Source: a bacterium YEK0313 (lineage in GTDB: Bacteria > Pseudomonadota > Alphaproteobacteria > Rhizobiales > Phreatobacteraceae). From it: a stretch of DNA of 64,000 bases. Positions 25,020 through 33,249 of this stretch are shown one piece after another. The notes under the pieces were generated by a model. That model was not told the origin of the DNA. It did not search any database and worked only from the letters and a program-made list of their open reading frames with translations. The stretch spans positions 3,748,615 through 3,812,614 of the forward strand of contig CCMO02000001.1 in the NCBI GenBank assembly GCA_000751295.2, in the 5' to 3' direction. Each line of letters starts with the position of its first letter. The stretch's first letter is position 1. The position numbers were made by a program, and so were the translations under genes.

Positions 25020-26330
25020 TCAGCCGGGCTCGCCGCGCTCGCGCCTGAGCTTGTCCCACCAGTCCATGCGCTTGCGGATCTCCCGCTCGAAACCGCGCTC
25101 GACCGGCTGGTAGAGCGACTGGCGGCCGATCGCCTCGGGCCAGTAGTTCTGGCCCGAGAAGGCGTCGGGCTCGTCATGGTCGTAGCGATAGCCCTCGCCA
25201 TAGCCCTCGGTCTTCATCAGCTTGGTCGGGGCGTTGAGAATGGTTTTGGGCGGCATCACGCTGCCACGCTCCTTGGCCAGGGCCGAAGCAGCCTTCCAGG
25301 CGGTATAGGCGGCGTTCGATTTCGGCGCGGTGGCGACGTAAAGCACGGCATTCGCCAGCGCCAGCTCGCCTTCCGGGCTGCCGAGGAAGTCATAGGCATC
25401 CTTGGCGGCATTGGCGACGACCAGCGCCTGCGGGTCGGCGAGGCCGATATCCTCCACCGCCATGCGCACCACGCGGCGGGCGATGAACAGCGGGTTCTCG
25501 CCGGCATCCAGCATGCGGGCGAGATAATAGAGCGCGGCATCCGGATCGGAGCCGCGCACCGTCTTGTGCAGGGCGGAAATGAGGTTGTAGTGGCCCTCCT
25601 GCGCCTTGTCGTAGATCGGCGCCCGCCGCTGTACGATCTCGACGAGCCCGGCCGTATCGAAAACCTCGTCCGGCGCCGCCGCGCGCCAGACTTCCTCGGC
25701 GAGCGTCAGCACGGCCCGGCCGTCGCCGTCGGCCATGCGCACCAGCGCCTCGCGGGCATCGGGGTCGAGCGGCAGCGCCCGCCCTTCCTCGGCTTCGGCC
25801 CGGTCGAGCAGCTTGCCGAGGGCGGGCTCGTCCAGCGCCTTGAAGGTCAGGACCCGCGCCCGCGAGAGAAGCGCGGCATTGAGCTCGAAGGACGGGTTCT
25901 CCGTGGTCGCTCCGACCAGTGTCACCGTGCCGTCCTCGACCACCGGCAGGAAGGCGTCCTGCTGCGAGCGGTTGAAGCGGTGGATCTCGTCGACGAACAG
26001 CAGCGTGCCGCGCCCCTGGATGCGCCGCGACCGCGCCTGCTCGAACACTTTCTTGAGATCCGCGACGCCGGTGAAGATCGCCGAGATCTGCTCGAAGGCC
26101 AGATCCGTCTCGCCGGCGAGCAGGCGCGCCACCGTCGTCTTGCCGGTGCCGGGCGGGCCCCAGAAGATCAGCGAGCCGAGCGAGCGCGTGCGCAGCAGCC
26201 GGGTCAGCGCGCCGTCGGGGCCGGTCAGATGATCCTGGCCGGCCACTTCGGCGAGCGTGCGGGGCCGCAGGCGGTCGGCGAGCGGGCGCGGCGTCTTGGG
26301 ATCCGGGCCGGCCGCCTCGAAAAGATCCAC
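25020..26330 (-). CDS. rarA: Replication-associated recombination protein A (MgsA/RarA)
   Basis: An AAA+ ATPase of the RarA/MgsA/WRNIP1 family that works at stalled replication forks. The 436-residue length is typical. Walker A GPPGTGKTT is at residues 58-66 and Walker B LLFVDEIHRFN at 110-120. Sensor I is GATTENPSFE and an arginine finger lies in LLSRARVL. The C-terminal oligomerisation domain contains AVEDIGLADPQA and YKYDHDEP-like YRYDHDEPDAF. It starts 1 nt after the degP stop, so the two are co-transcribed. Confidence 0.95.
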   Translation of the reverse strand: MDLFEAAGPDPKTPRPLADRLRPRTLAEVAGQDHLTGPDGALTRLLRTRSLGSLIFWGPPGTGKTTVARLLAGETDLAFEQISAIFTGVADLKKVFEQARSRRIQGRGTLLFVDEIHRFNRSQQDAFLPVVEDGTVTLVGATTENPSFELNAALLSRARVLTFKALDEPALGKLLDRAEAEEGRALPLDPDAREALVRMADGDGRAVLTLAEEVWRAAAPDEVFDTAGLVEIVQRRAPIYDKAQEGHYNLISALHKTVRGSDPDAALYYLARMLDAGENPLFIARRVVRMAVEDIGLADPQALVVANAAKDAYDFLGSPEGELALANAVLYVATAPKSNAAYTAWKAASALAKERGSVMPPKTILNAPTKLMKTEGYGEGYRYDHDEPDAFSGQNYWPEAIGRQSLYQPVERGFEREIRKRMDWWDKLRRERGEPG

Positions 26331-26331
26331 C

Positions 26332-27759
26332 TCAGCCGCCCGTCATCGAATTGATGACCTGGCCCTGCCGGTCGATCTGGAAGCGCCAGAGCCGCGAACG
26401 CTGGGCGGTCGCCCGCTGCAGCTCGCCGGGCGACTTGATCTCGGCGCCGTTGACGCCCAGCACCACGTCGCCGGGCTGCAGGCCGATCTGCTGGGCCGGC
26501 GACCCGGGTTCGACCTTGGTCACCACCACGCCTTCATTGCGATGCGAGACGCGCACCTCTTCGGCGATGGCCGGCGACAGCGTCGAGACGGTCGCTCCCT
26601 GGAATGGCGAAGGGCCGGTCATCACCTCGGCGTCGCGCGGGCCTTCCGGCGCGCGCTCGAGCGCCACCGTGACGGTCATCGGCCGCCGCTCGCGCGTGAC
26701 CTGCAATGTGGTCGAGCCGCCGACCGGGCGGATGCCGAACCGGTAGCCGAAACCGTCGGGATCGTTGACCGCGTGGCCGTCCACCCCGGTGATCAGGTCG
26801 CCCGGCTTCAGCCCGGCGCGGGCCGCGGGGGAATTGACCACCGTATTGACCACCAGCGCGCCGGCCGGGCGCGTCAGGCCGAGGCTTTCCATGAGCTCGG
26901 CGGTGACCGGCTGCAAGGTCGCGCCGAACCAGGGCCGGCGCACCACCTGGCTGCCGCTGCGCGCCGATTCCAGCACCAGCCGCACCATGGCGGTGGGAAT
27001 GGCGAAGCCGATGCCGTGGCTGCCGCCCGAGCGCGAGAAGATCGCCGTGTTGATGCCGACGAGGCGGCCGTTCATGTCGACCAGCGCACCGCCGGAATTG
27101 CCGGGATTGATGGCCGCGTCGGTCTGCACGAAGGACTGATAGTCCGACACGCCGACCTGCGTGCGCGCGAGCGCCGAGACGATGCCCTGGGTGACCGTCT
27201 GGCCGACGCCGAAGGGATTGCCGATGGCGAGAACCAGGTCGCCGACCTCCAGCGCTTCCGAATCGCCGATATCGAGCACGGCGAGATCCGGCGGTGCTCC
27301 CTTGATCTTCAGCACGGCGAGATCGGTGCGCGGATCGCGCAGGATGATGTCGACCTCGAATTCGCGCCGGTCGGCCAGCGCGATCTTCACCTCGGTCATG
27401 CCGTCGACGACGTGGTTGTTGGTGATGACGAGGCCCGACCGGTCGGCGACGACGCCGGAACCGAGCGAACGGGCGACCTCCTCGCGCCGCGGCCCGGATC
27501 CGCCGCCGCGGTCGCCGAAGAAGCGGCGGAAGATCGGGTCCTCGAAGAACGGATTGCGCACCTGCTCGACGCGCGCGCCGTAGACGTTGACGACCGCCGG
27601 GGCCGCCTTGCGGACCACCGGGCTGAAGGAGAGCTGGATTTCGGCGCGGCTATCCGGCGCCTGGCGGGGGGCGGCCTGGCCGAAGGCGGGGGCCGCCAGT
27701 CCGAGTGCGGAAACGAGAATGGAAACGGCAGCGATGGGGGCAAATCGTGTCATGGTCAT
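26332..27759 (-). CDS. DegP/Do-like periplasmic serine endopeptidase
   Basis: A periplasmic HtrA-family protease for misfolded envelope proteins. The 475-residue protein has a signal peptide (cleaved near APAFGQAA, about residue 28) and a trypsin-like domain with catalytic His116 (NNHVVDG), Asp146 (RTDLAVL) and Ser222 (GNSGGALV). Two PDZ domains follow (about 290-375 and 390-475). An ATG two codons later (27753) is an equally good start. It is shorter than E. coli DegP and close in layout to alphaproteobacterial Do-like proteases. Confidence 0.93.
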   Translation of the reverse strand: MTMTRFAPIAAVSILVSALGLAAPAFGQAAPRQAPDSRAEIQLSFSPVVRKAAPAVVNVYGARVEQVRNPFFEDPIFRRFFGDRGGGSGPRREEVARSLGSGVVADRSGLVITNNHVVDGMTEVKIALADRREFEVDIILRDPRTDLAVLKIKGAPPDLAVLDIGDSEALEVGDLVLAIGNPFGVGQTVTQGIVSALARTQVGVSDYQSFVQTDAAINPGNSGGALVDMNGRLVGINTAIFSRSGGSHGIGFAIPTAMVRLVLESARSGSQVVRRPWFGATLQPVTAELMESLGLTRPAGALVVNTVVNSPAARAGLKPGDLITGVDGHAVNDPDGFGYRFGIRPVGGSTTLQVTRERRPMTVTVALERAPEGPRDAEVMTGPSPFQGATVSTLSPAIAEEVRVSHRNEGVVVTKVEPGSPAQQIGLQPGDVVLGVNGAEIKSPGELQRATAQRSRLWRFQIDRQGQVINSMTGG

Positions 27760-27922
27760 ATCATAGCCTCCGTGCTGGCCGCCCGGAAGAGAAACGCTAG
27801 GTCAGAGCACGGTATAACCGCGCCCGGAGCAGTGGTCGAATGCGCTGCCATGAGTTGACCGCTCCGGATCGAGCCGCGAGGCTCGGCCCTTGAGGAAACG
27901 CGTGGAAACAAGGGTCAGCGCC

Positions 27923-28669
27923 ATGACGACGAGCGCATTCGCAGCCGGCAATTACCGTTTCATCCCAAGCGTCTTCCAATATTCGTCCGGCATTGCGGCG
28001 GATCCGGGTCATCACGTCGAGCGTGTCACCTTTCGCAGGCCGCTACCGCTCAGGGAGGGGTTCGAGGCCATCGCCGCGCTGATCCGGGCAAGCGGCCGGC
28101 CGCTGACCGCCTTTTGCGCCTGCGAGCTGCGCTCGCCCGCGCCGTTCTCCGACAGCGGCTTCCGCTTCTTCAACGAGGCCTATGTCGAGACGCTGCGCGC
28201 CTGGGGCCTGTTCGACGGCACCACCAACCCGGTGGCCCGTTCCAATGTCTGCCCGGAGATCGCGCCGCCGGCCGAGCCGTCCTTCCACGCCTTCTCCTTC
28301 ATCGCGGCCGGGGATGCCGGCGCGCCGTCCTTCGTCATATCGGGCGGTGCCGAGGCGCGCAGCGGCAACGCTCCCTACGCCGAACGAATCGTGCGCTACC
28401 AGGACAGTTCCGCCGAAGCGCTGCGCGACAAGGCGGCGTTCGTGCTCGACGCCATGGAGGAGCGGATGGCCGCCTTCGGCCATGGCTGGGCCGACACGAC
28501 GGCGACCCAGCTCTACTGCGTGCACGACATCCACCCCTTCCTCGCCGACGAGATCGTCCGGCGCGGCGCCGCGCGCGCCGGACTGACCTGGCACTACAAC
28601 CGCCCGCCGGTGATCGGGCTCGACTATGAGATGGATTGCCGCAGCGTCACCGTCGAGCGCACCGCGTGA
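27923..28669 (+). CDS. CnbZ-like (Rid-related) protein, putative 2-aminomuconate-type deaminase
   Basis: A 248-residue cytoplasmic protein. The pattern FIPSVFQYSSGIAADPG, PLTAFCACELRSPAPFSD and NPVARSNVCPE matches, from memory, proteins annotated as 2-amino-5-chloromuconate deaminase CnbZ, a family distantly related to Rid/YjgF imine deaminases. CVHDIHPFLADEIVRRGAA near the C-terminus is also conserved there. The substrate is not evident, because no aromatic ring-cleavage genes are nearby. AAGGG precedes the ATG. Its TGA overlaps the GTG of the following MFS gene, so the two are coupled. Confidence 0.75.
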   Translation: MTTSAFAAGNYRFIPSVFQYSSGIAADPGHHVERVTFRRPLPLREGFEAIAALIRASGRPLTAFCACELRSPAPFSDSGFRFFNEAYVETLRAWGLFDGTTNPVARSNVCPEIAPPAEPSFHAFSFIAAGDAGAPSFVISGGAEARSGNAPYAERIVRYQDSSAEALRDKAAFVLDAMEERMAAFGHGWADTTATQLYCVHDIHPFLADEIVRRGAARAGLTWHYNRPPVIGLDYEMDCRSVTVERTA

Positions 28670-29877
28670 CCGCGGCCGGACCGTCCGGCATCGCCGCACC
28701 GGCGGCGGCCGCCGCCCCCATCCACTTTCTCGGCCCCGCCCTCGCCGGCTTCTGCGGCATGCTGATCGGCATCGGCCTCGGCCGCTTCGGCTATCCGCCG
28801 CTGATCCCGATCATGGTCGAGGCCGGCTGGACCAGCCCGACCATCCTGCACCTGGCCGGCGCCTTCAATCTCGCCGGCTACATCCTGGGCGCGGTCACCG
28901 CCATCGGCGTCGCGGCCTGGCTCGGCCTCAGGCGCGCCGCCTTCGCCGCCGCGCTGCTCGCCGTGCTCGCCTTCGGCCTCTCGGCCATGCCCCTGCCAGA
29001 CTGGGCCTTCATCACGCTGAGGGCGGTGTCCGGCCTCACCGGCGGCATCTTCATGATCGTCGTGCCGCCGGTCATTGCCGGCGTGGTGGCGCCGAGCCAC
29101 CGTGGCCGGGCGGGCGGCATCACCTTTGCCGGCGTCGGCATCGGCTTCGCCCTGTCGGGCGTCGCCGTGCCGCTGCTCGCCGGCGCCGGGCCGGCCGGCG
29201 CCTGGCTGGGGCTGACCGCCGTCCTGGTCGTCGCCAGCCTCGTCATGATGGCGCTGCTGCCGGCGGCGCCCGCCCCGGGCCCCGCAGCCGACGCAGCTCC
29301 GGACGCCGCCGCGGCCTCATGGCGGCGTTCGGCGCCGTTCCTCGGGCTCGCCGCCGCCTATGCCGGCGCCTCGATCGGCTATGTGCCGCATACCCTGTTC
29401 TTCGTCGATCACGTCGCCCGCGACCTCGGCTACGGCCTTGCCGCCGGCGGCTGGATCTGGATCGCTTCCGGCGCCACCGCCGTCGCCGCGCCCCTGATCG
29501 CCGGCATGGCGGCCGACCGCTTCGGTTATGCCGCGGCGCTGCGCATCGTCGTCGCGCTCATGGCGCTCGGCGCGCTCCTGCCGGCCCTGACCGCCAGCCT
29601 GCCGCTGCTCATCCTTTCGGGTATGCTGTGCGGCGGCCTGATGATCGGCCTCGGCTCGCTCGCCTCGGGCCGCACGCGCGAGATCGTCGGGCCGCTGGCC
29701 CACACCAGGGCCTGGGCGCTGCAGACCATCCTGTTCGCCGTCTTCCAGGCGGCCGGCGCCTATGGCTTCACGGCGCTGCTGGCGGCGACCGGCAGCCACG
29801 GCCTCGTCTTCGTCAGCGCCGCCTTCATCCTGGCAGCCGGCCTTGCCGTCGAGCTTGCCGCCAGCCGCGGGCGCTGA
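28666..29877 (+). CDS. MFS transporter, YbfB/YjiJ family
   Basis: A 403-residue 12-helix transporter. The start is a GTG that overlaps the stop of the CnbZ-like gene (GTGA); an upstream in-frame ATG lies inside that gene. The N-terminal helix GFCGMLIGIGLGRFGYPPLIP carries the family's conserved GRFGY motif. The two six-helix halves are separated by a cytoplasmic linker around residues 200-215 (APAPGPAADAAPDAAAAS). The substrate is unknown; coupling to a Rid-like gene suggests an amine- or imine-forming metabolite, which is inference. Confidence 0.88.
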   Translation: MTAAGPSGIAAPAAAAAPIHFLGPALAGFCGMLIGIGLGRFGYPPLIPIMVEAGWTSPTILHLAGAFNLAGYILGAVTAIGVAAWLGLRRAAFAAALLAVLAFGLSAMPLPDWAFITLRAVSGLTGGIFMIVVPPVIAGVVAPSHRGRAGGITFAGVGIGFALSGVAVPLLAGAGPAGAWLGLTAVLVVASLVMMALLPAAPAPGPAADAAPDAAAASWRRSAPFLGLAAAYAGASIGYVPHTLFFVDHVARDLGYGLAAGGWIWIASGATAVAAPLIAGMAADRFGYAAALRIVVALMALGALLPALTASLPLLILSGMLCGGLMIGLGSLASGRTREIVGPLAHTRAWALQTILFAVFQAAGAYGFTALLAATGSHGLVFVSAAFILAAGLAVELAASRGR

Positions 29878-29885
29878 TCCCGCAC

Positions 29886-29913
29886 AAGAAAAAGGGCGAC
29901 CCGAAGGCCGCCC
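29886..29913 (-). terminator. Intrinsic terminator of the rpsM-rplQ operon
   Basis: On the minus strand GGGCGGCC-TTCG-GGTCGCCC forms an 8-bp stem (one G-U pair) with the very stable UUCG loop, followed by TTTTTCTT. It lies 76 nt after the rplQ stop and ends the long ribosomal protein transcript. Confidence 0.8.
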
Positions 29914-29988
29914 CGCACCAGTCCGCGCATGCCCCTTTTTCAAGGAGCCGGCGCGGACCTCACTTTCCTGAAAGCGTCGATCAGCCGA

Positions 29989-30417
29989 TCAGGCGGCGAC
30001 CTGCTCGCCCTCGTCCGCCTTCGCCTGCACCGGGCCCGAATCCTGGCCCTTGGCATTGACGTCGCGGTCGACGAACTCGATCACGGCCACCGGCGCATTG
30101 TCGCCGTGACGGAAGCCCGCCTTCAGCACGCGGGTATAGCCGCCCTGGCGCGCCTGGTAGCGGGGGCCGAGCACGTCGAACAGCTTCTTGACCATGGTCT
30201 CGTCGCGCAGCTGCGAGATCGCCTGGCGGCGGGCATGCAGGTCGCCCCGCTTGCCGAGGGTCACCAGCTTCTCGACGATCGGACGCAGGTCCTTCGCCTT
30301 CGGCAGAGTGGTGACGATCTGCTCGTGCTTGATCAGCGCGGCGCACATATTGGCGAACATCGCCTTGCGATGCTCCGCCGTGCGGTTGAATTTACGGTGG
30401 GCCTTGCCGTGGCGCAT
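29989..30417 (-). CDS. rplQ: 50S ribosomal protein L17
   Basis: Large-subunit protein near the peptide exit tunnel; last gene of the alpha operon. It has 142 residues, starts MRHGKAHRKFNRTAEHRKAMF and continues with the DLRPIVEKLVTLGKRG segment. A Lys/Glu-containing acidic tail (about 120-142) extends past the core, as in other alphaproteobacteria. It lies 48 nt after rpoA and 76 nt before the terminator. Confidence 0.97.
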   Translation of the reverse strand: MRHGKAHRKFNRTAEHRKAMFANMCAALIKHEQIVTTLPKAKDLRPIVEKLVTLGKRGDLHARRQAISQLRDETMVKKLFDVLGPRYQARQGGYTRVLKAGFRHGDNAPVAVIEFVDRDVNAKGQDSGPVQAKADEGEQVAA

Positions 30418-30465
30418 CCCATGTCCTCCGATGACCCGCGGACCTCACGGTCGGCGGGAGTGTGA

Positions 30466-31482
30466 TCAGTAGTGGTCCTCGAAGCGCTTGGCCAGCTCTT
30501 CGATATTTTCCGGCGGCCAGCCCGAAACCTCCATCCCGAGGTGGAGGCCCATCTGGGCAAGCACTTCCTTGATTTCGTTCAGCGACTTGCGGCCGAAATT
30601 CGGAGTGCGGAGCATTTCCGCTTCCGTCTTCTGGATCAGGTCGCCGATATAGACGATGTTGTCGTTCTTCAGGCAGTTCGCCGAGCGGACCGACAGTTCG
30701 AGCTCGTCGACCTTCTTCAGGAGCGCCGGGTTGAAGGCGAGATCCGGGATCTGCTCCTGGACCACTTCCTTGCGCGGCTCCTCGAAGTTCACGAAGATTT
30801 CGAGCTGGTCCTGCAGGATGCGCGCCGCATAGGCGATGGCATCGTCCGGGCTCACCGAGCCGTTGGTTTCCACCGACAGGGTGAGCTTGTCGTAGTCGAG
30901 CACCTGGCCTTCGCGGGTCGGCGAGACCTGGTACGAGACCTTCTTGACCGGCGAGTAGAGGCTGTCGACCGGAATGAGCCCGATCGGCGCGTCCTCGGCC
31001 CGGTTCTTCTCGGCCGGCACGTAGCCCTTGCCGGTGTTGACGGTGAACTCCATGCGGATCGCCGCGCCCTCGTCGAGGGTGCAGATCACGAGGTCGGGGT
31101 TCAGCACCACGACGTCGCCGACCGTCTGAATGTCGCCGGCGGTGACGACACCCGGGCCGTCCTTGCGCAGGACCATGCGCTTCGGTCCATCGCCCTGCAT
31201 CTTGATGGCGATGTCCTTGATGTTGAGGATGATGTCGGTGACGTCCTCACGCACGCCGGCAATCGACGAGAACTCGTGCAGCACGCCGTCGATCTGGACG
31301 GCCGAAACGGCTGCGCCCTGGAGCGACGACATCAGGATGCGCCGCAGCGCGTTGCCGAGCGTCACGCCGAAGCCGCGCTCGAGCGGCTCGGCGGTCGCGG
31401 TCGCGAAACGCTTCGGGTCGTCGCCGGCGACGATGTTGAGCTTCTCCGGCTTGATCAGTTCCTGCCAGTTCTTCTGGATCAC
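30466..31482 (-). CDS. rpoA: DNA-directed RNA polymerase subunit alpha
   Basis: The alpha subunit nucleates RNA polymerase assembly and contacts UP elements and activators. I place the start at the GTG at 31482 (VIQKNWQELIKPEKL), which has AAGGTG 5 nt upstream and gives 338 residues, the usual alphaproteobacterial length; an ATG at 31554 adds an unconserved stretch. The N-terminal domain (to about 230) includes RRILMSSLQGAAV. The C-terminal domain (about 250-325) has the NCLKNDNIVYIGDL helix-hairpin-helix region. Confidence 0.97.
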   Translation of the reverse strand: MIQKNWQELIKPEKLNIVAGDDPKRFATATAEPLERGFGVTLGNALRRILMSSLQGAAVSAVQIDGVLHEFSSIAGVREDVTDIILNIKDIAIKMQGDGPKRMVLRKDGPGVVTAGDIQTVGDVVVLNPDLVICTLDEGAAIRMEFTVNTGKGYVPAEKNRAEDAPIGLIPVDSLYSPVKKVSYQVSPTREGQVLDYDKLTLSVETNGSVSPDDAIAYAARILQDQLEIFVNFEEPRKEVVQEQIPDLAFNPALLKKVDELELSVRSANCLKNDNIVYIGDLIQKTEAEMLRTPNFGRKSLNEIKEVLAQMGLHLGMEVSGWPPENIEELAKRFEDHY

Positions 31483-31614
31483 GGTATCACCTTCGCTGAT
31501 AGCGGGCCGCTGTCTCGTCCCCTGCAGGACCTTGACGCCCGTTTCCCCGATCATGGGGACATGGAACCGCCGGCCGCTGCAGGGCGGGCCGGCGATTGCG
31601 AAACGACAAACGAA

Positions 31615-32004
31615 TCAGACGCGCCGACGCTTGCGCGGGCGGCAGCCGTTGTGCGGGATCGGCGTCACGTCGCGGATCGAGGTGACGGTGAAGCCGGCGG
31701 CCTGCAGGGCGCGCAGCGCCGATTCACGGCCCGAACCCGGACCGGAGACCTCGACCTCGACGGTCCGCATGCCGTGCTCGGTGGCTTTGCGGGCGGCGTC
31801 TTCGGCGGCGACCTGGGCGGCGTAGGGGGTCGACTTACGCGAGCCCTTGAAGCCCATCGTGCCGGCCGACGACCAGGCAATGGTATTGCCCTGGGCATCG
31901 GTGATCGTGATCATCGTGTTGTTGAACGACGCATTCACGTGGCAGACGCCCGATGCGATGTTCTTGCGCTCGCGGCGGCGAACGCGTGTGGCTTCCTTGG
32001 CCAT
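31615..32004 (-). CDS. rpsK: 30S ribosomal protein S11
   Basis: Small-subunit platform protein that contacts the mRNA exit region. The 129-residue product contains the family signature GPGSGRESALRALQAAG near residues 89-105 and the basic C-terminus PHNGCRPRKRRRV. It lies 91 nt after rpsM. A 132-nt gap separates it from rpoA. rpsD is not between them, as is usual in alphaproteobacteria. Confidence 0.97.
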   Translation of the reverse strand: MAKEATRVRRRERKNIASGVCHVNASFNNTMITITDAQGNTIAWSSAGTMGFKGSRKSTPYAAQVAAEDAARKATEHGMRTVEVEVSGPGSGRESALRALQAAGFTVTSIRDVTPIPHNGCRPRKRRRV

Positions 32005-32095
32005 GACTTCTGTCCTTGTCCTTCAGACGCGCCCGTGATGCCAGGCGCTCGGGAAAACATCAGGCGGAGCGGCATGGCCGCTCCGGCCGGAATGC

Positions 32096-32464
32096 TTACT
32101 TCTTCTTGCCGGCGATCGCCTTGGCGGGACCCTTGCGGGTGCGGGCATTGGTGTGGGTGCGCTGGCCGCGGACCGGCAGGCCCTTGCGGTGAGGCAGGCC
32201 GCGATAGCAGCCAAGGTCCATCAGGCGCTTGATGTTCATCGACACTTCACGACGCAGGTCGCCTTCGACCATGTAGTCGCGGTCGATGACTTCGCGGATC
32301 TGCAGCACTTCCTGGTCGGTCAGCTGGTTGACCCGACGCTCGGCCGGGATCTTGACTTTTTCGCAGATCTCGGCGGCGAACTTCGCGCCGATGCCGTGAA
32401 TGTATTGCAGCGCAATGACGGTGCGCTTGTTGGTCGGGATATTGACACCCGCGATACGAGCCAT
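32096..32464 (-). CDS. rpsM: 30S ribosomal protein S13
   Basis: Head protein of the small subunit that contacts the P-site tRNA and the 50S bridge. It has 122 residues, MARIAGVNIPTNKRTVIALQ at the N-terminus, GCYRGLPHRKGLPVRGQRT in the conserved C-terminal half and a Lys-rich tail. The frame is open upstream to 32542, but the family start is at 32464. It is the first gene of the alpha cluster; a terminator-like hairpin and a candidate promoter precede it. Confidence 0.97.
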   Translation of the reverse strand: MARIAGVNIPTNKRTVIALQYIHGIGAKFAAEICEKVKIPAERRVNQLTDQEVLQIREVIDRDYMVEGDLRREVSMNIKRLMDLGCYRGLPHRKGLPVRGQRTHTNARTRKGPAKAIAGKKK

Positions 32465-32553
32465 TTCTCGTCTCCATGTCGGCCACGCGACGACGCGCGG
32501 CGGTGAAATAAACCATGCGCCGGTGGAGGCCGGCCCCTGCATGGGTGTTCGCC

Positions 32554-32591
32554 AAACGAAAAAGGCGCCGTCTGCTCACGCAAACGGAGCC
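32554..32591 (-). terminator. Terminator-like hairpin in the adk-rpsM gap
   Basis: Minus strand: GGC-T-CCGT-T-TGC, loop GTGA, GCA-G-ACGG-C-GCC, followed by TTTTTCGTTT. Ten base pairs with two mismatches precede a good U-run. It lies 76 nt after the adk stop and 89 nt before rpsM, and just downstream of a candidate promoter, so it could end spc transcripts or act as an attenuator. Confidence 0.6.
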
Positions 32592-32618
32592 CGTTTCCGT
32601 CATTTGAACGAGGCGTGC

Positions 32619-32647
32619 CACATAACCGTTGCAGGCCCGTTCGTCAA
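32619..32647 (-). promoter_or_regulatory. Candidate promoter for rpsM-rpsK-rpoA-rplQ
   Basis: Minus strand TTGACG (32642-32647), 17-nt spacer and TATGTG (32619-32624). The predicted transcript would begin about 20 nt before the terminator-like hairpin. TTGACG/N17 also appears before rpsL and secE in this window. Confidence 0.45.
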
Positions 32648-32667
32648 GGCGCAATCGCGCGCCTGTC

Positions 32668-33249
32668 TCACGCCTCGAGGATCGCCGCGATCGCCTGCGT
32701 CACGTCGTCGATCGGCGCCATGCCGTCGACCGTGTGCAGTGTGCCCTTGGTGGCATAGTAGTGCGATACCGGCGCCGTCTGGGCCCGATAGGCCTCCAGG
32801 CGCTTGTGCAGCGCGGCGGCGTTGTCGTCCGGCCGCACCGGCTCGCCGCGCGCGGTCATCTCGGCGACGCGCGTCTCGATGCGCTGCAGCAGGATCGCCT
32901 CGTCGACGACGAGCTCGATCACCGCATCCAGCTTCAGCCCATGGCGGCCGAGCATGGCATCGAGCGCCTCGGCCTGCCCGACCGTGCGCGGGAAGCCGTC
33001 CAGGATGAAACCTCTGGCGCAGTCGGGCTCGGCGATCCGGTCCTCGATGATGCCGACCACGATCTCGTCGGAGACGAGCTCGCCGCGCGCCATCACGTCC
33101 TTGGCCTTCAGCCCGACGGGCGTGCCGGCCTTCACCGCCGCCCGCAGCATGTCGCCCGTCGACAGCTGCACGATCCCGTGCCGATCGACCAGGCGCTGTG
33201 CTTGGGTCCCCTTCCCCGCTCCGGGAGGCCCGAGCAGAATCAGTTTCAT
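32668..33249 (-). CDS. adk: Adenylate kinase
   Basis: Interconverts ATP + AMP and 2 ADP in the cytoplasm. The P-loop GPPGAGKGT is at residues 7-15, followed by QLSTGDMLRAAV for AMP binding and GFILDGFPRT. At 193 residues it is the short-LID form without the four-Cys zinc site. Its ATG overlaps the secY stop by 4 nt, the usual secY-adk coupling. Confidence 0.97.
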   Translation of the reverse strand: MKLILLGPPGAGKGTQAQRLVDRHGIVQLSTGDMLRAAVKAGTPVGLKAKDVMARGELVSDEIVVGIIEDRIAEPDCARGFILDGFPRTVGQAEALDAMLGRHGLKLDAVIELVVDEAILLQRIETRVAEMTARGEPVRPDDNAAALHKRLEAYRAQTAPVSHYYATKGTLHTVDGMAPIDDVTQAIAAILEA

